Positions 41,501 to 56,700 of a stretch of DNA of 64,000 nt are shown here, in pieces. The notes under the pieces were generated by a model. That model saw only the letters and a list, made by a program, of their open reading frames with translations, was not told the origin of the DNA and did no database searches. Every line of letters starts with the position of its first letter. The first letter of the stretch is position 1. The translations under genes and the position numbers were made by a program. Source of the DNA: Sinotaia quadrata (lineage: Eukaryota > Mollusca > Gastropoda > Architaenioglossa > Viviparidae); assembly GCA_028829895.1 (NCBI GenBank), contig CM054182.1, positions 38,684,879 to 38,748,878 on the forward strand. Direction: 5' to 3'.

Positions 41501-44500
41501 AAATGCCCCATAAGAAGGGGAATAACTCTTACTTGAATGCCAATGGTGATATAAAAGAAATAACCTCTAATCAGTTGGCATAAGTATAAATCATATACAA
41601 TTAACCAGCTTTCTTAAAGTTATGCAAAGACCTATCAGCTGCAGAAACTTGGTATTTTCTATGAAAGCCTGATCTATGCTAAAAATCTTATATTTTCATT
41701 CACTTTTTATCAACACAATATCTTTCAAGAACACATGAATATATGTTATCTCAGAAATTCACATGCAAAATGTCTGTAGTCTAGGGAAAAAACTACTGAT
41801 TTAATTTGACTTTTATGGGTGTAGTAAGTAACACTAAATGATTTTTATTGCTGTTTAATTAGTAACTTTATTCTGGAATTCCTTTTAAAGCAGACATTTT
41901 CAAGAACAATGAAACAAAAAACAAAAATTAGAAAAGGGCTAAATGAATATTGATACCCTCAAAGGGTTGAGAAACAAGAGCAATGAGACACAAACACTGA
42001 GATAAACACAAATACTGAAATAAAAGCACTAAGAGATGAGATGAATAGGGACACTCAGACAAACACAAAAGAATTCTGAAATGTTCATGAACACTAAGTT
42101 GCAATATACAAAAATATTGAGATAGCACTGAACACTTTAGACTCAAAAGAACTGCAAGCAACAAGAGCATGGAGACAATAAATAAATGAGCCTATAGTTA
42201 TTCATGCAACAAGAGCATGGAGACAATAAATAAATGAGCCTACATATAGTTATGCTTGCAGCAAGAGCATGGAGACAATAAATAAATAAATTTACATTCA
42301 GTTGTGCATGCAACAAAAACATAGAAAGGATAAATAAATAAGACTACATATAGTCATGCATGCAACAAGAGCATGGAGACAATAAATAAATGAGCCTACA
42401 TATAGTTATTCATGCAACAAGAGCATGGAGACAATAAATAAATAATAAGAAAACAGGATGCTCACATCTGGATCAGCATCATTAGCAGAAACCGTCACTA
42501 CTGATGAACCAACAGGCAGAGTTTCATTGATGGTGACATTATAAATACTGGTGAAGAAAATTGGTGGCTGAGTGTTGCGAACTACAGTAATAGTCACATT
42601 GGCACGATTTGCAGCCAGCCGACTTAAAGGTACACCTCGATCGCGCAGCTCTATAAAAAACTGAATACAAACAAAAAGCAAATGTCAAAGATACTAGTGA
42701 CTGAAAGTATCATTCAATAACTCTGTAAATAAGAGACAGTTTTCAATGAGATGGTAATACCATTTATGTTAATGTGATAAAGCAATTCACTATTTATTAA
42801 TATACCAACAAAATATAATGCTATTAAGTCTTGATAGTTCAAGTCCCTTGCATTCAATGTTGCATTTATTTCAAAATTCTGCATACACTTCAGCCAATCA
42901 TTTTCACCTTAGTTCAAGTAAATAAGCCATTGTTAAGTTTGTTTCAAGTGTTTGTCTTTGATTTTATTAAGCTGTTTTCGGTGTCTGAAGTTTTATTTTT
43001 ATTTTATTCTGATGTTTTGCTTCATAATGACATGATTTTGAAGCAAAGATCACAGTTTCACAAGAAACAAAGCTTAAAATATTTCCAATATTTATTAAAT
43101 TATTAAATCAGCAAGAAACCTTTAATTCTTCTAATTATGCAATTAAATAGGTTATTAATGTTACAGTGCACATACTGTATAATACCTTCCTGACCACTGT
43201 AAATTATCTTTAGGTGGGAGAAGCATATTCCCTTTCACCTCAAACATTAAGATTCTGCATAACTTTAAAATATATTTTAAAATTCAAGATTACTTAGTGA
43301 AAATCTATTTAGAATATTAAATATTTACAAATGCTTAATCTACTAAAGAATTTGCTAACACTTACAGGAAGTAATTTTCCAAGTTTTTTAGGGTATTAAA
43401 ATTTTTATTATAAACTTGTGTATTTCAAGCAAAAATAACCTGGTAGTAGTAAAATGCAACAATAAATTTTGATGTTAATTCTTTAAGTGAGTTAGTAATT
43501 GTCTTGCAATAAACAATATAATAATGACAACAAAATTTTACAATTATTACTTGTACAGTTTCACTTCTAAATCACAATAGATGTGAATATTTCAATAAAG
43601 TAAGATATAAAAAAGTATGCAATGTATGATAGATTATACAACAGCAAAAAATTGTATATAAAACTTTCATCTAATTTTACCTATCAAAATATAATCCAAC
43701 TATACCTGATACTGGTTGCGACCTGAGTTGACCAATGAGCGCTTGAGATAGATATTTCCATCATCCAGAATGTCAAAGTAGGTCATTGTGTCAGAGACAT
43801 CATTTACAATGCTGAAGTCCAATTGTCCCCAAATTCCCTTGAAAATGTTGCACATAAACAAATTTTATGAAAGACAATTCAACAAGAAAAGAATTACTAT
43901 ATACAGCACACAGATAACTCTTGTTATCCATATTTTTATTATTCTCACTACCATTCTGATAGATGGGGAGTATTGTTACTAATATAACTATACCTCTTTG
44001 TAAGATGTCTTCAAAGAAAATCTTGTAAAGCCAGATTTCAACTGTCTACAATCTAATGATGTATTTTAGATGCACATATACAGTACATATATTTTATAGG
44101 CAGACAATAACATAACAATTAATACATATTTTAACTGTTTGGTGTGAAGATATACATGAACAGTATAGATGATATTAAAGCTTTACTACTGTAATTTAAT
44201 GCAATTTTAATTGTTTTGTGGCATTGTTGTAAATAGTATTTATATTAATTACTACTCATGTGTCTTAATTTGTTCAAAAAAAGATGTATTATTAATTAGA
44301 TAAATCTCAAAGAAACAAAATCTTTAAAATTTTTATTAAGTGATAAGTATATGCATATTATGCATTTACTTCCAGTGAATACATTTATTTATATGCTCAT
44401 CTCTTGGAAGGCAACTTTACATGTATATAAAGAGTTACCTCACCATGAATAGTGAGTAGAGTCTGAATAATGTATTACTTTATTTCTACTATGGAGTATC

Positions 44501-47500
44501 TTAAAAACCTAGCAGTTTTCTTAATGCTAATATTTTAAGAACAATTAGTATTAAAGATAAACAGTCTTCATTAATTATTTATTAATTATATGATTTATTC
44601 AATTACTTTATCAATTTATGATATGAGGACTTGTAAAACTTTTTTCTTCATGTTTATAAGTAAACTGGTAAACTTCAAGCTAAATATCCTTTACCAATAA
44701 AACTTTGTTTTCATTATCTTTTCTGGCATTAAGTTATGTGGTTATTTGAAGAAAAAATATATTTTGGTGTTATGCCTTGTACCAAAGGACAAGTCTTTTT
44801 TTTAGAAATATCTTGGCCTTTAAAGTAAAGTCATTTATTTATCCCCAGAAGTAAAAGTCAGTTTTAGTTAAATTAGTCAACCTTTGAAGACAAGGACAAC
44901 TGGAGTTAAATTAGTCGACCTTTGAAAGACAAAGTCAACTGGAGTTAAATTAGTCAACCTTTGGAAAACAAAGTCAACTGGAGTTAAATTATCAACCTTT
45001 GAAAAACAAGGTCAACTGGAGTTAAATTATCAACCTTTGAAAAACAAGGTCAACTGGAGTTAAATTAGTCTACCTTTGGAAGAAAAAGATAACTGGAGTT
45101 AAATTAGCCAATCTTCAAAAGACAAAGACAACTGGAGTTAAAATTAGTCAACCTTCAAAAGACAACTGGAGTTAAATTAGTTGACCTTTGAAAGACCAAA
45201 GACAATCAGAGTTAAATTAGTCAATCTTGGAAAGACCAAAGATAATCAGAGTTAAATTAGTTAACTTTCAAAGAAAAAGACAGTTGAGTTAAATTAGTCA
45301 ACCTTTGAAAGACAAAGAAAATCAGAGTTAAATTAGTCGACCTTTGAAAGAAAAAAGACAGTCAGAGTTAAATTAATCGATTTTTGAAAGACAAAAACAA
45401 CTGGAGTTAATTAGGGAAGGGTTCATGTCTTTCAATCTATCTACCAAACAAAGTTATTAAGCAAATTCTTATATTCATAAATCCCAAAATGGTTGTGCCC
45501 AGACGAGTTAGACTGTAACCAGTAAAACCAAATCTTTTACAAACGAAGCATGAGGTCACAAGAATGGGCAATCATCTCTTCCAGGAATAAAGAAAATATG
45601 ATGAACAAGTCTAGCATATAAGAGACTTTCATTATTTCAAAGTTATTTGTGTGGTTAATAAAGAGAGTCCACATTAGAGTGTATTGATTACAATTATTTT
45701 CCTTGTAATTTCCTTCTACATTAATTAAAACTGCAATGTTTTATAGCATTAATGATTGTAAAAATACATTTTTAAAAATTAGAATTATTTTTCAGACACT
45801 CCTGTATTATATTTTTTAAACATTTTTAATTCAAAATATATGATTTCATTTTACAAAAATGCACTTATTTAATTTAAAATACAAAGAATGTAAATTACTG
45901 GATCTGAGTCAGAACCTATGATGGTCAGGATGGTCACACCCAACTCATATGTCTCCAGAATAGTTCTTTGGTAACTTCCTGGGTCAATCAAAACTGGATC
46001 AGCCAAGTTACGATTCACAGGAATGAAGATTGTTTGTCGTGCAGACAAACCACTACGATCAGTAACCATTACTTCCAACTATATACACAAAACAAAATTC
46101 AATCCGAAAGATGATGTTTTTGAATGGAAAATTTTTGAATACTATGAGAATTATACAGAATTTTATAATACAAAAAGTCATTGTGCTTTTTCATCAAAGA
46201 AATTATTAATTATTGACTCATTTGCTAAGAGCAATTCAAATAAAATGCAGCACTAGACTAAGAATTTATTCATCAGTGATCCTCATGAATTGGTAAACAT
46301 ATAATGCATTCAATTTTTTAGCATGTATTATAATAGTTATAATCATGCATTGGTAAAACATATAATGCATTCAATTTTTGAGCATGTTATAATAGTTATA
46401 ACCATGTATCTACATAAAATAATTGTATTTACAGATCAATGTATATCCTAACTATCAAAGAAAATAATTCTTATAAAAATATCAAATACAGAAACACCTT
46501 TTATCAAGAACAAAATACAAACTGTAATATAATTGAATTTTATCAGCAAATTTATCAATTTTAATGTATTTTATTAGTTTTTGTGTTTTTGTTATTGGCT
46601 TATGATTTTAACAAAGTTTAAAAACAAAAGAGTTAATGAACAAATGCCAATTTAGATTTTATAATTAAGACACAAAGTCTGTTTACTTTATAATTATAGT
46701 TACAATCATAAACAATTATTATTACCGAGAAGGTGTTTATAGTTAGATCACTGGACAGTGGCCTAATTATGCTGATGACTCCGTTTGGTGCAACACTGAA
46801 GAAATTCAGAGCTATGCTGTCTCCAATGAGAGTGTATTTGTCAATCTGAAACTCAGACTGCACCAAAGAATTTCTTTCTGTTAGATGTAATACAGTCACA
46901 GGTAAGCAGTAATAATAAGTAAACGGTAAAATAAATATCTTTCTTTCATAATATAAATTTTATTTTTATAAAACTAATTGGGTAAGTAATAAATAGTGCA
47001 TATATAAAATCTTTGATATGAACAATATAAACAAACAAATAATAATGATAATTTTGAATGCCCATATTTTGAATAATAAGTAATTGGTCAAACTCAGACT
47101 ACACCAAGGAATTTCTTTCTGTTAGATCTAATACAATCACAGGCAAGCAACAATAATAAGTAATTGGTCAAATTCAGACTACATCAAGGAATTTCTTTCT
47201 GTTAGATCTAATACAATCACAGGCAAGCAACAATAATAAGTAATTGGTCAAACTCAGACTACACCAAGGAATTTCTTTCTGTTAGATCTAAAACAATCAC
47301 AGGCAAGCAGTAATAATAAGTAATTGGTAATTTCTTTCTGTTACTGTTAGATGTAATACGATCACAGCCAAGCAGTAATAATAAGTAAACGGTAAAATAA
47401 ATATCTTTCTTTCATAATATAAATTTTATTTTTATAAAACTAATTGGGTAAGTAATAAATAGTGCATATATAAAATCTTTGATATGAACAATATAAACAA

Positions 47501-47702
47501 ACAAATAATAATGATAATTTTGAATGCCCACAATGAAAGTATGTTATGGGGATCACCACTTATAATACATGGATAAAGGATGAAAAAGTAACATTACCAA
47601 TGCAAAGCAGGCAACATTACATTCAAATGATCACTAGATACAAATCTATGCATTCATACACATATACATGCACAGTAATACAGGCCCACTCACACATACA
47701 TG

Positions 47703-47737
<35 letters not shown>

Positions 47738-50700
47738 TGACAACTCTCCTGACTGCACTCACTAGAATATCAGTTTCATTGGCTGAAACCCTGTACGGAA
47801 CAGTTGTCTGGCTGGCACTGATGGTACTCAGGGTGATATTAGGGTTACTGAAGACTGGTGGATGGTTGCGAAGAATGGTGATAGTAATGGTTGCCTCTGC
47901 TGACCTTGCGGACTTGCCATTATCTTGAGCTCGTACAATCACCTTGATAAAAATTAGAGTGAGTACATATCAGCAAGACAAACTAAATGTACAGATTAAT
48001 GGCTTTTCCTTTTTATTGCATTATTAATAAGAGCATTAAGAACTGAAATATACTGTTAATAGCCAAAATTTGTCCTTGAAATTATCTAAGGTGATTTATA
48101 CAAAAAGAAAAGGTAAATGGCAATAACTATGGATTACTATGAAATTAACTGCAAGGAAATTCTGCAATTGATCTTCTTCTGTTAAATCTGAATATACCCA
48201 AGGCAAACAGAACAATAAGACATATCTTCACACATATGAATGTTTAGACAAGAGGTTTTCAATAACATAAATAACCTCTTTGATTAACTTTTAAAAAAAA
48301 TATTCTAATACTTTAATAACTTGAATAAAGTTATAAATGAATGGAATGCATTCTTGATATGGACACTAAGCTGATTTCTCATTATCTGCCCATCAAGAAC
48401 ATCTTATCAATACTAAAACAGAGATAGTTTCTCATTACTCTCACCATACCACTAAGTTTTCCAGAAATTCTAGAAATCAGATATAACTGATTTTCACCTT
48501 AATATTTTAATACTAATATTTAAATATTAAAGAAACACTACTCCTGCTTATTTCAGTTAGTTATTTTGAGTTCTCATTCAACATGAAACTATACCTTGAT
48601 TAATCAATCTACTACTATGCTTAGTTATAATGTCCAACAAAGGATTCTGATACAGTACTGTCAAATCATGTGTGAATTTAACTTACATGAATTCAACTAT
48701 ATGTGCTCAGAGGATAACAGAAACTTGGAGTGAGTGGTGGAATGAAAGACATGACTATGAGTAGTGAGATGAAAGATGTGAAATACTGTTCTCTCAGTTT
48801 GTCTCAATTCCTGTGTACCTGTTATGGTGTCATCTCTCACTACAAAAAGTGTAATTCTAGTACATTATATTTTATGATTCATAAATATTTATTGTACAAC
48901 ATGGCTTCAAAACACAAGCCAACTACTTATACTTCATCTAATGCTCAACCAAAGAAACAGAAATACTGAAGGGATATAATTTCTGAATTAAAGTTCACTA
49001 TGGAAAGAAGCCTCCATATTACATGAATGTATTACAGATAATTGAAAACCAAACCAAAAACATCTGAACAGCTCAGGAGACAGCAGAAATATTGCTGATC
49101 ACCATTTTTCAACAAAAACAACCAGCAGCAGATAACCTTATACAATCAACTTTTCAAGATGAATGAGAGCCAACCAGTGTATGCATTACTTGTTCTCTAT
49201 CACATAAACCTGGCCCACTCTCTCCTCAATTGATACTTCCCCAGTGGTACTGTCAAGTGAAGAGAAAGACTAATTATCACAGCATGCATATGAACAGTAT
49301 CAATATTAATCATCTCATAATTCATCATATGTACAGTATCAATATTAATCATCTCATAATTCATCATATGTATAGTATCAATATTAATCATCTCATAATT
49401 CATCATATGCTATTCTAATAATCATCATAATTTTGACTAAATACTATTTTTGCATAATGCAGCTATGTCAAAACAACCCCCTTGTAAATGTGTGACACAC
49501 AAATTACATATATTTCACATATACTTGTGCAAACATAATTGTGAAGCAAGTGTTAGTACACAACAAAAATTAAATTGGGGAAAATATAAGAAGTGTATCT
49601 TGACAAATGTTATAAAATGTATTGTTTTGGAATACCTCCAAACACACACACACAAGTACTACTATCAGACAATGTAATAATTTTGCAGCTAAATGATCTC
49701 TCACTTCCAGCTATACATACTCATCCATATTTACAAAATACCATCTCAATTTTCTGCTACAAGTCTAATGTGTTGATATCTTCTGAAAGGAAAACTTCCT
49801 TTTTCGAATACAAGTACATGTACATTAAAATTTGCATAAAATTGGTGTCAATCAAAAAAAAACCCCAAACAAACCAAAAGCAATTATTTGATATTAATGA
49901 CAATCTGTTACTCTTAACTATTTATGTTGTAGATATGACAAACTGGCAACATTTTTTTGCATCATGGAAGTTTGAAATAAAGAGGTTAAGAGAGACACTG
50001 ACCACTAGATGATAATGATGGTGATACAAACATGGTGATATAAATATGGTGATACAAATATGATGATATAAAATGGTGATATAAATATGGTGATAGAGAC
50101 TTGGCGATATAAACATGGTGATATAAATATGGTGAAACAAATATGGTTAAACAAATATGGTGAAACAAACATGGTGATACAAACATGTGATGCAAAGAAC
50201 AAAAGAAGTGCAAATACACCACAAAGAATCTGCAAAGCACTGGTGTCAAATGCTTGCAAGTCCTGTTATAAAATTCTTGTACCAATTCATATTTAAAATG
50301 TGCTTATATATGTATCAATATACATGGGTAAAATATGTTTATACATATATCAGTATACCTATGCAAAATAATTTATACATGTACAAATACACATATGCAA
50401 ATGTAAAAATACACGTGTGCAATATATGTTTCATATAACCAAAACAGTAAAAAAAACAAAAAAACTGCTATAGTATAAAATGAAGATGCCTGTTCTTAGA
50501 TAAAAAATATATTTTTTAAAAATTAGTATATTTCATTAGCTAAGCATTCTAAAGAGTGTTTTACCTTGAAGGAATTATATATAGTAAGAGAACTTTAATA
50601 ATGAAAAGTTTCAATAAATAATTAACTTATAAGATTTATAATACAAAATCATTTAATATCTCAACATTTACATGAACTGATTAACTTTCAAAAATTACTG

Positions 50701-53700
50701 TAAAGAATACTTTAATATCTTAATATTTACATGAAGTGGCTAACTTTCAAGAATGACAGTAAGGAATACTGTAACAAAATAGTTTAGTGGGCTGATTAAG
50801 GTATGATGATAATAATAATAAATGAATACATTCAATTAATAATACTTAAAGAGCTTCAATAATTAATATTTTAAGTCATATATATCAAAAAACTAAATAA
50901 CTTCCAAGATTATTTTACCATTATAAATTTAGATAAATTATAAAACTATATTGTTTATGAATTTTTATTTTTAAATATCAAAACTAATTCATTTAATTAA
51001 ATAATAATAAAGAAAACATTATTTTTACAAAAAAATTAAAAAATTAAAGCTAATGACAAAGCAAATATTACAACATAAAGAATGAATGACGCTAAACATT
51101 TCCTTTGATGCATGCACAACTATCATTTTTAATAATCAAAAATACAATATTTAAAAATAATAAAAGTTAATATTCTTATCAAATTATTAGTATATTCTTG
51201 TTTCAATAAAACAAAAAAATTACTTCATAACTATTCAAAATTTAATATTCCACTGGCCTTTAATTTACCAGTCAAAAATCTGTAATATGTAATGGATGTT
51301 TCATGCAAGATTTTATTGTTGATACTCTTAAAATGTTATTTGATTGTATCCAAACAATTTTATTTGCTATTCCAATTTCAAATTCAATGAATTAATGAAA
51401 TTCTGGACAATTCTTTTTCTTTTTTAAAGATTTTAAGTGCATTAATATACAATTTTTCATTGTCATCTCGAGCAAAATAGACATATAAATAATAAACATT
51501 GTAAAAATTGGACACAAAACCATTCTATGAAATGCATTGTCTTCATTATATTTTGTCTCCACATTAATTGTTGTCATGGTTATATATATTTATGCATGAA
51601 TATATACATACAAACATAATAAGATTATATTAATGTTAGCCCTTATTAAAAGACTTAAATGACATCAAATGTTATCCTGGTCACTGGTGGTATTAAATGG
51701 AAGTCCCATTTCTCAAATAACAGTTACAATATAATGATTCTAAGTTCCTTTTCTCAAATAACAATTACTATAAAATGATCCTTTTCTAATAAAATGCCTT
51801 CTGAAAGCTGCTTACTGTATACTGATCAGAACCAGCTGATGTCAAGGGAGCAGCAACAGACACCAAACCAGAGTTTCCATTCATGAAGAAAAATGGTTCA
51901 CCAGCAGAGGGTGTGACAGAGCGAATGGAGAAAGTTATGCGGCTGTTGTCTGTGTTCTAAACAAGAAAATTATTGGTAAATAACAAACTACCTTATCATG
52001 CTTATTTTTCAAGGGAATTAAAAGTATGAACACAGTTGTACCAAAGTAAGAAAGACTACACAGGCTATAAAACTGGTTAGGTTACAACTTCCCTCACCTA
52101 ACTTACATATGCAGATCCTGTACATCTGTAAGTTTATTTGTTACATGTATATTGTATTTATGTCACTGCTATCTGAGACATTTATTTGTTGTATTTATGT
52201 CATTCCTATTGGAGATATTTATTTATTGTATTTATGTCATTGCTTCTGAAGACATTTATTTGTTATATTGTATTTATGTCAACCTATTGGAGACATTTAT
52301 TCATTATATTGTATTTTTGTCATTCCTATTGGAGATATTTATTCATTATATTGTACCTTTATTATTGCTATTGGAGACATTTATTCATTATATTGTACTT
52401 TTTTGACTGCTATCTGAGACATTTATTCATTATATTGTATTTTTATTATTGCTACTGGAGACATTTATTCATTATATTGCATTTTTTAAAATCACAAAGT
52501 AAATAAATGATTAATAAATATCCTTTCTATTTATGATTAGTTTCCACAGAAAATTAATATAATTATTTATAGAGAATAAAAATTTAAATACAAATGCTAA
52601 CAGGTGGATCGTTATCTGTAGCATTGACATCCACAATGACATATCCCAGATTCACTGTTTCCAAAATGGTCACTGTTGCTGGACCAGCACTGATCACAGG
52701 GCTGAAGTTGTTCACATCCTGGAAAGTAACTAATCATTAATAATTTGCAAATAGAACATAATTCTTGAAGCACATTTTTATATTAAATACATAATAAGAA
52801 AGAGAGCAATTTGCCAAGTTAGTTTTTGCACAGTTAATGTGTGTTGTCAATAACTAATAATTTTATTTAAATGTCAATTTGGTGATGTGGGACCGGACAT
52901 GAAAGTTGTATTTGTGACACAGCAAGAAAGAAGTGTCAAAAGTGCAAGTTGTTATTTTGAATGTTAATTTGAATATTAAGCTTATGATGACTTTTATAGC
53001 TTAGTGTTAGAAAAAGAGTAAGTTTTGAATAGTGAAATAAAGTGAAGTGAATTTTCCCTCAAAGAAAATGATTTATTTTCCATAGCCAAAGAGTAGAATT
53101 TTGGTGTGGTTTTATTTCTCCACAAAGACAAAAGATATATGGTGTATTTTTTCCTCAGGTAAAAGGGAGTATTTTTATGTATAGAGTGGTATAGTGTATT
53201 TTTTTCTCAGGCTGAACGGAGAGTTCTGATGAAAAAGAGTTGTGTAGTGTATTTTTCTTCAAGCTAAACAATATAATATTCTGAATTAACATTTAAACAT
53301 TTAAATACACACTATTAAATTAACAAACTTTACATACCAAAATTTGTTCCAGTGTTAAAAATAGCTATTTTTTTTTTACTGCCTCTATTTACCAGTTTTG
53401 TATACAACTCCTCAAAACACAATTATCACTTTCAGCAAAATATGAATTACCTGTACAATTACTGTAACAGTGGCAGTTGACAGACCAATGTTAGAGCTGG
53501 ACCCATCTTTAGTGGTGACAGGAAATGTGTACACACTTTTGATGTTGTAATCTAAAGGAATTTTAGTCTGAATAAGCCCTGTGACTGGGTTGATTGTGAA
53601 GTCAGAACTTGCTGAGTCAGCAAACTGGTATTGCACTACTGGGGGACTGTCTAAATCTGTGGCCTTAAAAATAAATAACATCAGAATGAATACTTATATT

Positions 53701-56700
53701 TATACTGACATAACATACTGAACATTTACATATTTTGATATTAAATTATGTGCATATTAAAAACATGTATCTGTGTAACTGAGACATTATTACACATGAC
53801 ACTTTTGGGTTATACTGCCAAGCTAGTTTATTACGCTGTATTGCTGTATTATCAGGATGTATGGTTTATTATTAGGCTCCACTGCTGTATAATTCTACTG
53901 CTGTATCATTAGGCTCTATTGCTGTATTATTAGGCTCCATTGCTGTATTATTAGGCTCTATTGCTGTATTATCAGGTTCCATTGCTGCATTATCACATAT
54001 TATTAGGCTCCATTGCTGTATTATCAGGCTCTATTGCTGTATTATCAGGTTCCATTGCTGTATTATCACATATTATTAGGCTCCATTGCTGTATTATCAG
54101 GCTCTATTGCTGTATTATCAGGTTCAATTGCTGTATTATCACATATTATCATGCTCCATTGCTGTATTATCAGGCTCTATTGCTGTATTATCAGGTTCCA
54201 TTGCTGTATTATCACATATTATCATGCTCCATTGCTGTATTATCAGGCTCTATTGCTGTATTATCAGGTTCCATTGCTGTATTATCACATATTATCAGGC
54301 TCCATTGCTGTATTATAAGGCTCCATTGCCATATTATTAGGCTCCATTGCTGTATTATTAGGCTCCATTGCTGTATTATTAGGCTCCATTGCTGTATTAT
54401 CAGGCTCTACTGCTGTATTATCAGGCTCCATTGCCATATTATTAGGCTCCATTGCTGTATTATCAGGCTCTACTGCTGTATTATAAGGCTCCATTGCCGT
54501 ATTATTAGGCTCCATTGCTGTATTATTAGGCTCCATTGCTGTATTATTAGGCTCCATTGCTGTATTATAAGGCTCCATTGCTGTATTATCAGGCTCCAAT
54601 GATGTATTATAAGGCTCCATTGCTGTATTATCAGGTTCAATTGCTGTATTATCACATATTATTAGGCTTCATTGCTGTATTATCAAGCTCCATTGCTGTA
54701 TTATCAGGCTCCATTGCTGTATTATTAGGCACCATTGCTGTATTATCTGGCTCTACTGCCATGCTATCAGGCTCTATATTTCTTTCAATATAGCATTAGT
54801 AGAGTGTGGTCATTAGAGGATCTACCATGCCTTTGATAACTGATTATATTTAACACATACAAATAATAATAACCATACAAAGTTCATCAACAAATTAGAT
54901 TAACAATTATTCTTTAAGTAGACACATAAAACTCAGAACTGCAATGATTTAAAAATGAATATCCTCATTAACAATTATAAATATTATAAAAAAAATTATA
55001 AATGCTGAAGGATTACAAATACACAACATGAAAGAAAAACATGGGAAAAAGTCCTTACTGTAACAGTTCCTACTGTTGTGTTTGCTATCATCTGTTCTTC
55101 AACATAGAAAGTGTAAGATGGCTTATCAAAGACAGGGACATTGTCTGGAAGATCCAGTAGGTTAACAGTGACTCGACATACAGCAACCAATGGGTCCATA
55201 CCCCCATCTGATGCCAGCACAATGAACATGTACACTTTCTGTGTCTCGTAGTCAAATGGGCGGTTGCTAGTTATTATTCCAGTACGAGGATCAATGCTGA
55301 AACTGATGGGAAAAAAACAACAAAATAAAATAATTCATTAATTGAACAAAAATGTACAAAATATAAAATGTTTATATTTATTTATACAAAATTAAATACA
55401 AATAAAATGATTTTATGTATTTCAATAAAACTCTAATAAAATGATCATGTGTTAAAACAAAAGTGTACAAAAAATAAAATGGTTACATGTATTTAAACTC
55501 AAGTGTACAAAATATAAAATGATTACAGATATTTAAATAAAACTGTATACAAACTAAATAATTATATATATTAAAAATATTATACATAATAAATGATTAC
55601 ATGTATTGAGACAAAAGTGTAAAAAAGACTCATCAAATGGTTATTAATGTATAAATAATAATGTTATAAGCTCAACTCATCATAAACATTTTTTGCATGC
55701 ATGAAATTTCCTCTAAAACTGCACTATCCATACATAAAATAAAACGCTAGTCTCAATAAATATATCTCTAAGACTATCTCTAAGGCTATCTCTAAGACTA
55801 GTGTAGCCCTTGTTAGTTTAGGTATTTGTGTGTGTGTAGCGTTTGTTCTGCCGTGCAGCAAAGTAGGTCATCGGCCGCTAGATGAATCACGCTTCGCGGT
55901 CTGCTAACAGCTATATAGTAATGTGTATGACTGTACCATTGAGTGCGTATTTTTATTGTTTATGATCACTCCCTTTGTTTTAAAGCGCGCCCTATATTGG
56001 CGTTAGCTGTGTTAGAGTGCGTGCCTTTATTGTTATATATTGTTTTAGGTAGTTAGTGAGTGAAGTTAATATTTATATATTTAGAAAGGAGATAGTTTAT
56101 ATTTTTAATTGATGTATTTTTGTATGATGAATAATGTTATTGTATTTGTGTATTTTGCAATTTATGTGTGTGTGAATGCTTTTCCTGAAGCCCGCCAACA
56201 CAGATTTTATTTTATTAAAGGTTTAATTCTTCAGATTATATATATGAAAAGATTTGTATATTAAAGTATAATTAAAGTAGTTTTATTGTATATTTGAATT
56301 ATTATGTAATTGTTAGGCATATAGCTATAATTGTTAGTTGAAAGCAAGTAAAGAAACACAAAAGTTATTTTTAGAAGCCTTTCCACACTAGATTTTCATT
56401 TTCATAACCCATGGGCTTCGGGGAGGGCCGCTCCCATAGGATATAATGAGCGTGTGTGGTTTGAGCTACTACAATTAGAGTCACCTAGAGTCTCGGCATT
56501 GGTAGCGGAACTAGAAAGAGTGTCTGCCTCTGAGTCATCCTTGGTCGTCCGCTGGCGGTGTGCCGTTGAAATAAAGATCCTATGAAAATGTAAAACACGT
56601 GTTGCGTGTTCTGCCTCTCTCTCCTGCTGTGGCTGCCGTAGCGGTATTGTCTGCTTGTCTGTCTTATCATCATCGTCATCGTTCATCCAGTCATCTCCTC

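Noticed and set aside
49922..50285. Several 70-99-codon minus-strand frames rich in His, Ile and Tyr
   Set aside because: All are translations of the 15-bp minisatellite.
53961..54602. 213-codon plus-strand open frame
   Set aside because: It is the 21-bp minisatellite read in a frame that happens to be open. No start context, domain or splice support.
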